Origin: Paludibacter sp.
GTDB lineage: Bacteria > Bacteroidota > Bacteroidia > Bacteroidales > Paludibacteraceae
DNA: 12,499 nucleotides
Assembly: GCA_028705705.1 (NCBI GenBank)
Contig: JAQWCZ010000035.1
Location: forward strand, 1 to 12,499
Direction: 5' to 3'
The notes below the pieces were generated by a model. That model worked only from the letters and a program-made list of their open reading frames with translations. It had not been told where the DNA came from and searched no databases. This document shows, in pieces, positions 7,077 through 12,499 of this stretch. The position numbers and the translations under genes are program-made. Within the stretch, counting starts at the first letter, position 1. Each line of letters opens with the position of its first letter.

Positions 7077-7107
7077 TTTGTAAGTTTAACGATTGCGATT
7101 AAATTTG
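7077..7107 (+). promoter_or_regulatory. Bacteroidota-type promoter for the GntR regulator
   Basis: TTTG (7077-7080) and TAAATTTG (7100-7107) are separated by 19 nt, a full consensus match, 39 nt before the ATG at 7147. Confidence 0.77.
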
Positions 7108-7123
7108 TATGCAATTAATATCT

Positions 7124-7140
7124 ATTCATCTCAAATGAAT
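7124..7140. promoter_or_regulatory. Inverted repeat ahead of the GntR gene, possible operator
   Basis: ATTCAT (7124-7129) and ATGAAT (7135-7140) form a 6-5-6 inverted repeat between the predicted start site and the regulator's ATG. That is a plausible autoregulation site, but it is AT-rich and short enough to arise by chance. Confidence 0.3.
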
Positions 7141-7146
7141 TTCTAA

Positions 7147-7866
7147 ATGAACGGTTCCGACATACAATTTAAGCAATTACATCATGTAAATGCATCCGAT
7201 CAGGTCATTGCTAAAATTAAAGAGTTAATCAATTCTGGCGTATTAAAGCCTGGTGACAGGTTACCTGCTGAGAGAAAAATGGCGGCTGACTTCGGTTTTG
7301 GAAGAGCGCAGATAAGAGAAGCTTTACACAAACTGGAGTTTTACGGAATAATCAAGACGATGCCACAAAGCGGATCTGTTATCAATCGACTCGATATTAC
7401 GGCCCTCGATAGTTTGATAATGGATGTCCTCAATTTGCAGGATTATGATTTTTTTTCATTGGTTGAAATGCGTATTCTTCTCGAAGAAAACGCCATCAGC
7501 ATGTGTGCGAAAAGAAGAACAGAAGAAGATTTGGTTATGATTGAAAAAGCAAACAATAATTTTCTGAGATTCTGGGATTCAGAAGAAAGGGTGAGCTATG
7601 ATTTTGCTTTTCACCGTGCAATTGCAGAAGGAAGTCATAACCCGGTTGTAAAGGCAATGTTGCTGATAATTACACCGGATATACTTCATGTATATAATAA
7701 AGAAAGATTTTGTGCTCCCAGTCAAACAGTCGTAGATGAGCATATTTCAATGCTTGATGCCATACGCGAACAAGATTCGGAGAAAGCAGTTAAAATAATG
7801 AGACAGCATATGCAGGGTGTGCTTGAATTTGCAAAATCAAAGCTGAATATTCCTGAAAAGAGATAA
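7147..7866 (+). CDS. FadR-type GntR-family transcriptional regulator (FCD domain)
   Basis: A 239-aa DNA-binding regulator. The N-terminal winged helix (about residues 18-80) shows the GntR pattern: INSGVLKPGDRLPAERKMAADFGFGRAQIREALHKLE followed by a G-S wing. The C-terminal all-helical FCD domain (about 100-235) has the expected metal/ligand-site residues: D152 and H156 in DFAFH, H199 in DEHI and H221 in MRQHM. Proteins of this subfamily usually sense organic acids such as sugar acids, lactate or acyl compounds (family knowledge); the effector here is unknown. It has its own promoter and a strong terminator, so it is monocistronic. The flanking genes are a TonB receptor and the cyd unit, and no metabolic operon is beside it. 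Its target is therefore open; regulation of either neighbour is only a possibility. Confidence 0.92.
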   Translation: MNGSDIQFKQLHHVNASDQVIAKIKELINSGVLKPGDRLPAERKMAADFGFGRAQIREALHKLEFYGIIKTMPQSGSVINRLDITALDSLIMDVLNLQDYDFFSLVEMRILLEENAISMCAKRRTEEDLVMIEKANNNFLRFWDSEERVSYDFAFHRAIAEGSHNPVVKAMLLIITPDILHVYNKERFCAPSQTVVDEHISMLDAIREQDSEKAVKIMRQHMQGVLEFAKSKLNIPEKR

Positions 7867-7890
7867 TTATATTGGTTATGTTACAGCTTG

Positions 7891-7938
7891 AAAAAGAGGA
7901 GCAACCGCATTTAATAGTGTGGTTGTTCCTCTTTTTTT
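7891..7938 (+). terminator. Strong intrinsic terminator after the GntR gene
   Basis: AAGAGGAGCAACC (7894-7906) pairs with GGTTGTTCCTCTT (7921-7933) with one GU pair, around a 14-nt loop. The tract runs into seven T's (7932-7938), with A's on the 5' side, so it may work in both directions. Confidence 0.9.
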
Positions 7939-7948
7939 ACAACAAACG

Positions 7949-7978
7949 TTTCTTTTATCAAAAAAATCTTTATTTTTG
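7949..7978 (+). promoter_or_regulatory. Probable promoter of the cyd unit
   Basis: TATTTTTG (7971-7978) matches TAnnTTTG. TTTC (7949-7952) 18 nt upstream is a weak -33 element. The start site would fall near 7984-7987, right on the 7-1-7 palindrome. Confidence 0.55.
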
Positions 7979-7983
7979 TGGAG

Positions 7984-7998
7984 TTGTAATCATTACAA
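7984..7998. promoter_or_regulatory. 7-1-7 palindrome at the cyd start site, Fur-family-like box
   Basis: TTGTAATCATTACAA is a perfect inverted repeat with 7-nt arms and a single central base, five bases after the -7 element. Fur-family proteins (Fur, PerR, Zur) bind 7-1-7 repeats. This site differs from the PerR consensus TTATAATnATTATAA and the Zur consensus TCGTAATnATTACGA by one base per arm. An operator role and the binding protein are inferred. Confidence 0.5.
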
Positions 7999-8018
7999 TT
8001 ATTTATGCTTTATTGACT

Positions 8019-8046
8019 TTAGACCGTAGACTGTTGTCTGTAGACC
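8019..8046. repeat. TAGAC-type repeat in the cyd leader
   Basis: Three near-copies of a TAGAC unit (TTTAGAC, CGTAGAC, TGTAGAC) lie between the cyd promoter and the first gene. GACCGTAGACTGTTG (8022-8036) reappears with one mismatch at 9884-9898 between cydA and cydB, and CTGTAGAC (8038-8045) at 9907-9914. Confidence 0.65.
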
Positions 8047-8061
8047 TAAAATTATAAAACC

Positions 8062-8271
8062 ATGTTTAAAAAACTATATCTTTTTTACCGTGAAGGCTTT
8101 TCAAACATGACTGTTGGAAAAAAGCTATGGCTTATTGTGATTGTCAAACTCTTTATTATGTTCGGCATCCTCAAAGTATTCTTTTTCCCTAATCAGCTTA
8201 AACAAAATTTCGATTCTGATACTGAAAGAGGCAATCACGTAACGAACGAACTAATTGACCGCTCAAAATAA
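8062..8271 (+). CDS. DUF4492 small membrane protein of the cyd cluster
   Basis: A 69-aa protein beginning MFKKLYLFYREGFSNMTVGKK, the typical DUF4492 start. One hydrophobic membrane segment (about residues 23-43, LWLIVIVKLFIMFGILKVFFF) is followed by a charged tail. From memory, DUF4492 genes commonly precede cydA in Bacteroidota; here cydA starts 32 nt downstream. A single-span small protein beside cydAB suggests a role like the CydX/CydH accessory subunits that stabilise the haem sites or block a channel, but it has no sequence resemblance to CydX that I can see, so this is inference. Translation probably starts at 8062 because the upstream leader is repeat sequence. Confidence 0.82.
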   Translation: MFKKLYLFYREGFSNMTVGKKLWLIVIVKLFIMFGILKVFFFPNQLKQNFDSDTERGNHVTNELIDRSK

Positions 8272-8303
8272 ATATCAATTAAACACTAATATCAATACTA
8301 CTT

Positions 8304-9851
8304 ATGGAATTATTAGATGTATCATTAATCAATTGGTCGAGAGGACAGTTTGCGCTGACTGCTATGTATCACTGGATATTTGTGCCCCTGACACTCGGGG
8401 TTGGCGTGGTCATGGCCATCATGGAAACTTTGTACTACAAGACCGGAAAAGAAGAATGGAAAAAAGCGACTAAATTCTGGATGACCTTGTTTGGAGTTAA
8501 CTTTGCCTGTGGGGTAGCCACCGGTATCATTCTTGAGTTTCAATTTGGGACTAACTGGTCGAATTACAGTTGGTTTGTCGGGGATATCTTCGGAGCGCCA
8601 TTAGCTATCGAAGGGATGCTGGCCTTCTTCCTGGAGGCGACTTTTATTTCTATCATGTTCTTCGGATGGAAAAAGGTGAGCAAAGGTTTTCACCTGGCTT
8701 CCACCTGGCTTGTAATGTTGGGAGCTACTTTCTCTGCCCTTTGGATTCTGGTGGCCAATGCCTGGATGCAACATCCAATAGGCATGGAATTCAATCCGGA
8801 TACGGCCCGTAATGAGATGGTTAGTTTCTGGTCTATCCTGCTTTCCCCTATTGCGTTGAATAAATTCTTCCACACTGTTTTGTCGGGATGGGTACTTGGT
8901 GCTTTGTTTGTGGTAGGTGTGAGTTCCTGGTTTATCTTGAAAAAACGTGAACTCGACTTTGCCCTCCGCAGTATCAAAATCGGGGCTATCTTTGGGTTTA
9001 TTTCCACCATTCTAATCATTGCCACCGGTGATGGATCGGCTTATCATGTTGCACAGAAACAACCCATGAAGCTGGCTGCTATGGAAGGTCTCTACGAAGG
9101 TAAGGCAGGTGCCAATATTGTGGCAATGGGTTTGCTGAACCCTGATAAACAATACGATAATGAGGAAGAAACCTTCATCGTGAAAATGGATGTACCGGTA
9201 CCGAAATTATTATCTCTGCTGGGTTATCGCGATGGAGATGCCTTTGTTCCCGGTATAAAAGATATCATACATGGATATACTTTGTCTGATGGAACGGAGG
9301 TGTCTTCTTTTGCAGAGAAACAAGTTAGTGGTAAGAAAGCCATTCAGGCATTGAACGATTACCGCGAAGCCAAAGCAACCGGTAATGATTCGCTGGCTGT
9401 TGCTCATAAAGCAGTGCTTGATGAGCACTTCGCTAATTTCGGATATGGATATCTCGAAAAACCGGCTGATTTGATCCCGAATGTAGCCCTTGTATTTTAC
9501 TCCTTCCACATTATGGTTGCGTTGGGTATGCTTTTTCTTGTTATTTTCATGGCCGTTTGGTTTTTCCACTGGAAGAAGAAACTTGAAAATGTACGTTGGT
9601 TGTTGTGGGGGTCGTTATTTTCCATCCCACTGGGTTACCTGGCCACGCAATTGGGTTGGGTTGTAGCAGAAGTCGGTCGTCAGCCCTGGGCGATTCAGGA
9701 TGTACTGCCTGTACAAGCAGCAGTTTCAAGCATTTCCACCGGGTCGGTACAATTGACTTTCTTCCTTTTCTTAGCCCTCTTTACTGCCTTGTTGATTGCT
9801 GAAATCAGGATTATGGTGAAACAGATTCAGAAGGGACCGGGAAACGAATAG
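8304..9851 (+). CDS. cydA: Cytochrome bd ubiquinol oxidase subunit I
   Basis: A 515-aa polytopic inner-membrane protein that oxidises quinol and reduces oxygen to water at haems b558, b595 and d. All key residues of the E. coli enzyme have counterparts: H23 (H19), E103 and E111 (E99, E107), H190 (H186, b558 ligand), K256 and E261 (K252, E257, quinol site) and M404 (M393, b558 ligand). E456 in the GWVVAEVGRQPW motif matches E445. The spacing between H190 and M404 is slightly greater than in E. coli, which points to a long Q-loop. The E. coli arginine two residues before the methionine ligand is H402 here (FHIMVA). It sits between the DUF4492 gene and cydB and is intact. High-affinity oxidases of this type support respiration at low oxygen in Bacteroidales. 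Confidence 0.97.
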   Translation: MELLDVSLINWSRGQFALTAMYHWIFVPLTLGVGVVMAIMETLYYKTGKEEWKKATKFWMTLFGVNFACGVATGIILEFQFGTNWSNYSWFVGDIFGAPLAIEGMLAFFLEATFISIMFFGWKKVSKGFHLASTWLVMLGATFSALWILVANAWMQHPIGMEFNPDTARNEMVSFWSILLSPIALNKFFHTVLSGWVLGALFVVGVSSWFILKKRELDFALRSIKIGAIFGFISTILIIATGDGSAYHVAQKQPMKLAAMEGLYEGKAGANIVAMGLLNPDKQYDNEEETFIVKMDVPVPKLLSLLGYRDGDAFVPGIKDIIHGYTLSDGTEVSSFAEKQVSGKKAIQALNDYREAKATGNDSLAVAHKAVLDEHFANFGYGYLEKPADLIPNVALVFYSFHIMVALGMLFLVIFMAVWFFHWKKKLENVRWLLWGSLFSIPLGYLATQLGWVVAEVGRQPWAIQDVLPVQAAVSSISTGSVQLTFFLFLALFTALLIAEIRIMVKQIQKGPGNE

Positions 9852-9852
9852 T

Positions 9853-9914
9853 ACAGTCTACAGACTCCGGTCGGGCAACTGGTGACCGTAGACAGTTGAC
9901 CGCAGACTGTAGAC
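9853..9914. repeat. Inverted/direct TAGAC-type repeat between cydA and cydB
   Basis: GTCTACAG (9856-9863) pairs with CTGTAGAC (9907-9914), and inside it CGGTC (9868-9872) with GACCG (9884-9888). The segment shares a 15-mer with one mismatch with the cyd leader repeat (8022-8036). It begins two bases after the cydA stop and lies in the 104-nt gap to cydB, so it would be transcribed within the operon. Confidence 0.65.
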
Positions 9915-9955
9915 AAAATTACGATAAACATAAAAAATTAAAACATCAACATACT

Positions 9956-11101
9956 ATGACAACATACGCATTTTTTCAACATTACTGGTGGTTCCTGATT
10001 TCCCTGCTGGGAGGATTGCTGACTTTTCTCCTTTTTATACAGGGCGGGCAATCCATGCTTTTTTCGCTTTCTAAAACTGAAGATGAAAAAAGATTGCTTG
10101 TGAATGTGCTGGGAAGGAAATGGGAATATACATTTACTACTTTAGTTACATTTGGTGGTGCTTTCTTTGCGTCATTCCCTTTGTTTTATTCTACCAGTTT
10201 CGGTGGCGCTTACTGGGTGTGGGTCATCATCCTGTTTGCCTTTACTATTCAGGCTTTTTCTTATGAGTTTCAATCGAAACCGGGCAATGTGTACGGAAAA
10301 ACCACTTACCGCAGTTTACTATTCATTAATGGTTTGCTGGGGACTTTCCTGCTGGGTGTAGCTGTTGCAACTTTTTTTACCGGTTCCGATTTTACAGTCG
10401 GAAAAGATAATATTACCAACATTGCCTCACCGGTAATCAGTCGATGGGGTAGCGGTTGGCACGGACTCGAAGCTTTGCTTTGTCCCCGGAACTTGTTTCT
10501 CGGGTTGGCAATTTTCTTTCTAGCCCGCACCCAGGCAACCCTGTTTTTCATCAACCGCCTGAAACATGAGGTGCTGGAAAATCGTTCGCATAAATATTTG
10601 TTGTATAATGCCATTCCTTTTGTAGTGTTTTTTCTGGCATTCTTAATTTCCATTTTTTTATCCGAAGGTTTTGCCGTACAAGATAATGGGGCGGTTTATA
10701 TGGAAAAATATAAATACTTACACAACCTCATCGAAATGCCGGTGGTGGGGATTTTGTTCCTGTTGGGTGTACTGACTGTGTTGTATGGCATCATAGCATC
10801 AATTCTGAAACAATCCTTTAAGAAAGGCATTTGGTTTTCGGGTGTTGGTACAGTGGTAACTGTAACCATGTTGTTACTGATTGCCGGGTATAACAACACC
10901 TCTTTTTATCCATCATCAAGTGATCTGCAAAGTTCGCTGACCATCTTCAATGCTTCATCTAGTGAGTTTACACTCAAAGCCATGTCGTGGGCTTCCATCC
11001 TGGTTCCTATCGTGGCGGGATATATCTTCATCGCTTGGAGAGCATTGGAAAAGAAAAAAACAGATATGGATGATATCAATAGTGATAGTCACGCGTATTG
11101 A
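9956..11101 (+). CDS. cydB: Cytochrome bd ubiquinol oxidase subunit II
   Basis: A 381-aa polytopic membrane protein, the partner of CydA, that supports haem and proton-path architecture. About nine hydrophobic segments are visible. W56-E57 (RKWEYTF) appears at the place of W57-D58 in E. coli CydB, an Asp-to-Glu change. The E. coli DGFDMG motif in the first helix is replaced by IQGGQSML, so this is the divergent Bacteroidota form. The C terminus is lysine/aspartate-rich. The ATG at 9956 (MTTYAFFQHYWWFL) is chosen over 9896, because the longer form would begin in the TAGAC repeat and lacks family resemblance. Despite the 104-nt repeat-bearing gap it should be co-expressed with cydA. A terminator follows 20 nt after its stop. 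Confidence 0.94.
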   Translation: MTTYAFFQHYWWFLISLLGGLLTFLLFIQGGQSMLFSLSKTEDEKRLLVNVLGRKWEYTFTTLVTFGGAFFASFPLFYSTSFGGAYWVWVIILFAFTIQAFSYEFQSKPGNVYGKTTYRSLLFINGLLGTFLLGVAVATFFTGSDFTVGKDNITNIASPVISRWGSGWHGLEALLCPRNLFLGLAIFFLARTQATLFFINRLKHEVLENRSHKYLLYNAIPFVVFFLAFLISIFLSEGFAVQDNGAVYMEKYKYLHNLIEMPVVGILFLLGVLTVLYGIIASILKQSFKKGIWFSGVGTVVTVTMLLLIAGYNNTSFYPSSSDLQSSLTIFNASSSEFTLKAMSWASILVPIVAGYIFIAWRALEKKKTDMDDINSDSHAY

Positions 11102-11121
11102 TTTATTGTAAATGACCAATT

Positions 11122-11140
11122 AAACCTGTCAGGTTTTTTT
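11122..11140 (+). terminator. Intrinsic terminator after cydB
   Basis: AAACCT (11122-11127) pairs with AGGTTT (11131-11136) around a GTC loop, followed by a run of T's. The stem is short but compact and correctly placed 20 nt after the stop, so it should close the cyd unit. Confidence 0.75.
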
Positions 11141-11211
11141 ATTTTTCCTGCAACAAATAAATTATTTTTTTCATCATAAGATTGTTTAAACCAATTAAAT
11201 TATTTTTTGAT

Positions 11212-11970
11212 ATGAAAGAAATATTATTTAAAGTGTCCTTCTTTGTATTAGCCGGTCTTCTTTTTGCCGGTTGTTCCGATGATGATTTCTCGGACGATAA
11301 TTATTGGGTGGATATTGCAACAGTTGAAAATCAGCAGCAAAAATCAAAATTCTTTCTGCATTTGGACGAAGGTACAAGTTTGTGGACTGAAGAGTCGAAT
11401 TTCTCAAACTACAAACCGGATGACGGACAGCGTGTGATAGCATACTATTCGGTACTTTCGGATAAGCGTGCAACTGGTTTGTACGATTATGATGTCAAAT
11501 TGCATGATGTTTATGAGGTGCTTACAAAAGGAGTTTTTGAGATGACACCTGCAAAACAAGACAGCATCGGGAATGACTCAATTTATGTTTCAGATATATG
11601 GGTAGGCAGCAAGTTCCTGAATGTTGAGTTCTACTATTACGGATGGAACAAAACCCACTTTATCAACCTGGTATCAGATCCGGATAAAACCTACATGGAC
11701 GGAAAAACACATCTTGAATTCAGGCATAATGCCAACAATGATGAACCTTATCATCGTCGCTGGGGTATCGTGTCTTTTGATATCAGCTCGTTGCAGTCAA
11801 ATACTGCCGATTCGGTTGAACTTGTTATTCATGTTAACATGCCCAACCAGGTTGAAGAAAAATTATTTGAACTGACTTATCGCTACAATAATAACGGAAG
11901 TGCGGGTGTTGTCAAGAAATCCCGTATTCAAAGGGCTGATGCCTATGTGCGTGATAATGAGGTGAGATAA
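11212..11970 (+). CDS. NigD-like lipoprotein
   Basis: A 252-aa lipoprotein. The signal peptide ends in the lipobox FAGC with Cys21, followed by S-D-D-D, an acidic export-type motif that suggests surface exposure in Bacteroidota (inferred). The mature part begins with NYWVDIATVEN and continues through LDEGTSLW and DDGQRVIAYYSVLSD, the usual pattern of the NigD N-terminal OB-like domain. The second half (about 125-240, with DIWVGSKFLNVEFYYYG and WGIVSFDISSLQ) fits the NigD C-terminal beta-sandwich domain. The family is named after a gene in the nigrescin bacteriocin locus of Prevotella nigrescens; no bacteriocin genes are here, and the biochemical role is unknown. ATG 11212 is preferred to a TTG at 11182 since it puts the signal peptide at the N terminus. 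The gene appears monocistronic between two terminators. Confidence 0.87.
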   Translation: MKEILFKVSFFVLAGLLFAGCSDDDFSDDNYWVDIATVENQQQKSKFFLHLDEGTSLWTEESNFSNYKPDDGQRVIAYYSVLSDKRATGLYDYDVKLHDVYEVLTKGVFEMTPAKQDSIGNDSIYVSDIWVGSKFLNVEFYYYGWNKTHFINLVSDPDKTYMDGKTHLEFRHNANNDEPYHRRWGIVSFDISSLQSNTADSVELVIHVNMPNQVEEKLFELTYRYNNNGSAGVVKKSRIQRADAYVRDNEVR

Positions 11971-11983
11971 ATTTGTTTTTTAG

Positions 11984-12036
11984 TTTTGCAAAAAAAAATC
12001 TGCTTCCTGATGGATAGCAGGTTTTTTTTTGCAAAA
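11984..12036. terminator. 21-bp perfect hairpin after the NigD-like gene
   Basis: Bases 11984-12004 pair with 12016-12036 without a mismatch (one GU) around an 11-nt loop. The stem contains nine A's opposite nine T's and a CTGCT/AGCAG inner part, so it can act as a terminator on either strand. It begins 13 nt after the NigD-like stop. Confidence 0.85.
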
Positions 12037-12208
12037 TATTTTAACAATATTAATAGTTAGTTCATTTTTTATCCGTAATATTGCATCGTTTTTTTTGCTC
12101 CTGCCTATAAACTAATGGGAAATCAGTATTCAATATCAGTTTGAGTTGCCTTAGTTTTTAAAAACAAAATTGTTTCCTAACGAGTTATTGTTTTATAATA
12201 TTTTATAA
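12037..12208. other. AT-rich leader of the protoporphyrinogen oxidase gene
   Basis: No full TTTG/TAnnTTTG pair is found. A TTTG at 12140-12143 has no partner at the usual spacing. TTTATAA (12192-12198) and TTATAAA (12203-12209) form a 7-4-7 inverted repeat touching the start codon; in such AT-rich sequence it may be chance. No gene is seen. Confidence 0.4.
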
Positions 12209-12499
12209 ATGAAAATATTACAACCTGATATAATTATTATCGGGGCGGGATTAACAGGTCTTACAGTGGCATATTACCTCCAAAAGGCAGGTAAAAATGT
12301 GTTGCTAATTGAGCAAAATAACCGCCCGGGTGGAGTGATTCGCACCATTTCAGAAAATGGGTTTACTTATGAAGCGGGTCCTAATGCCGGAGAGCTTAGT
12401 ACAGCAGAACTTGTTCAGTTTTTAAAGGATTTAGAGCTGGAATCTGAAGTTACCTGCAAAACAAATAAGGTGCGTTGGATTTGGAAAAAGAATAAATGG
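12209..12499 (+). CDS. hemG: Protoporphyrinogen oxidase, N-terminal part (cut by window end)
   Basis: The first 97 codons of a FAD-dependent amine-oxidase-fold enzyme; the rest lies beyond the window. The dinucleotide-binding motif IIIGAGLTGLTVAYYL (about residues 8-23) ends its first strand-helix unit, and the acidic residue that binds the FAD ribose is E38 in LLIEQ. An RPGGVIRT segment and the YEAGPNAGELS segment follow, the latter matching the GP(R/N)-type motif of HemY/PPOX-like enzymes. The RWIWKKNKW end resembles the region before the substrate domain in Bacteroidales protoporphyrinogen oxidases. It would convert protoporphyrinogen IX to protoporphyrin IX, the penultimate haem step, which fits a neighbouring haem oxidase. 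Other FAD-dependent amine oxidases or desaturases remain possible from the fragment alone. ATG 12209 is the only good start. Confidence 0.82.
   Translation, partial: MKILQPDIIIIGAGLTGLTVAYYLQKAGKNVLLIEQNNRPGGVIRTISENGFTYEAGPNAGELSTAELVQFLKDLELESEVTCKTNKVRWIWKKNKW

Noticed and set aside
7872..8057. Short open frame between the GntR gene and DUF4492
   Set aside because: It crosses a strong terminator, the cyd promoter, the 7-1-7 palindrome and the TAGAC repeat; no coding signature.
8271..8296. Direct repeat AATATCAAT (8271-8279 and 8288-8296) before cydA
   Set aside because: A 9-bp AT-rich repeat in a 32-nt spacer may well be chance and nothing links it to a function.
8570..8812. Plus-strand open frame inside cydA in another frame
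   Set aside because: It overlaps the conserved haem-site region of CydA; a shadow of a real gene.
9210..9569. Minus-strand open frame opposite cydA
   Set aside because: It is antisense to the Q-loop and following helix of a complete CydA and has no promoter or recognisable product.
9896..9955. N-terminal extension of cydB
   Set aside because: It begins within the TAGAC repeat and the added 20 residues are unlike CydB N termini.
1..12499. CRISPR array, tRNA, rRNA, insertion sequence or phage genes
   Set aside because: No regularly spaced repeats, cloverleaf sequences, transposase motifs or phage proteins were seen on either strand.

Overview
The window reads as an AT-rich chromosomal stretch from a member of the Bacteroidota, most likely order Bacteroidales. 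The signs are promoters of the TTTG-N19-TAnnTTTG type, surface-type lipoproteins with acidic residues after the lipobox cysteine, a TonB-dependent receptor, a NigD-like lipoprotein, a DUF4492-cydA-cydB cluster, and starts without clear Shine-Dalgarno sequences. Genus cannot be fixed from what is visible. All convincing genes lie on the + strand; no tRNA, rRNA, CRISPR array, transposase or phage gene was seen.

Layout. Bases 1-302 hold an 11-G homopolymer, a REP-like hairpin and the promoter of rplS (ribosomal protein L19, 303-650), which ends at a strong terminator. mlaE and mlaF (806-2377) encode the permease and ATPase of an MCE/Mla-type lipid transporter without an adjacent MCE (mlaD) gene. 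xth (exonuclease III) follows at 2509-3270 after a repeat-rich spacer. A probable operon at 3371-7063 encodes a DUF6242-like beta-propeller lipoprotein, a 114-aa basic/acidic protein of unknown function, and a BtuB-sized TonB-dependent receptor, with a terminator-like hairpin just before the receptor. Next is a FadR-type GntR regulator (7147-7866) with its own near-consensus promoter and a strong terminator.

The respiratory unit is DUF4492 small membrane protein, cydA, cydB (8062-11101), encoding a cytochrome bd quinol oxidase; the haem ligands and quinol-site residues are all present in CydA. Its promoter carries a perfect 7-1-7 palindrome of the shape bound by Fur-family regulators. Related TAGAC-type repeats sit in the cyd leader and between cydA and cydB. 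After a terminator come a NigD-like lipoprotein (11212-11970), a 21-bp perfect hairpin, and the first 97 codons of a protoporphyrinogen oxidase (hemG/hemY type), cut by the window end.

Functional themes are envelope lipid traffic, outer-membrane uptake of an unknown ligand, and microaerobic respiration with haem synthesis nearby. No wholly new system is proven. The best leads are the lipoprotein/small protein/receptor cluster, the 7-1-7 box over the cyd start site, and the repeats inserted in intergenic spaces.
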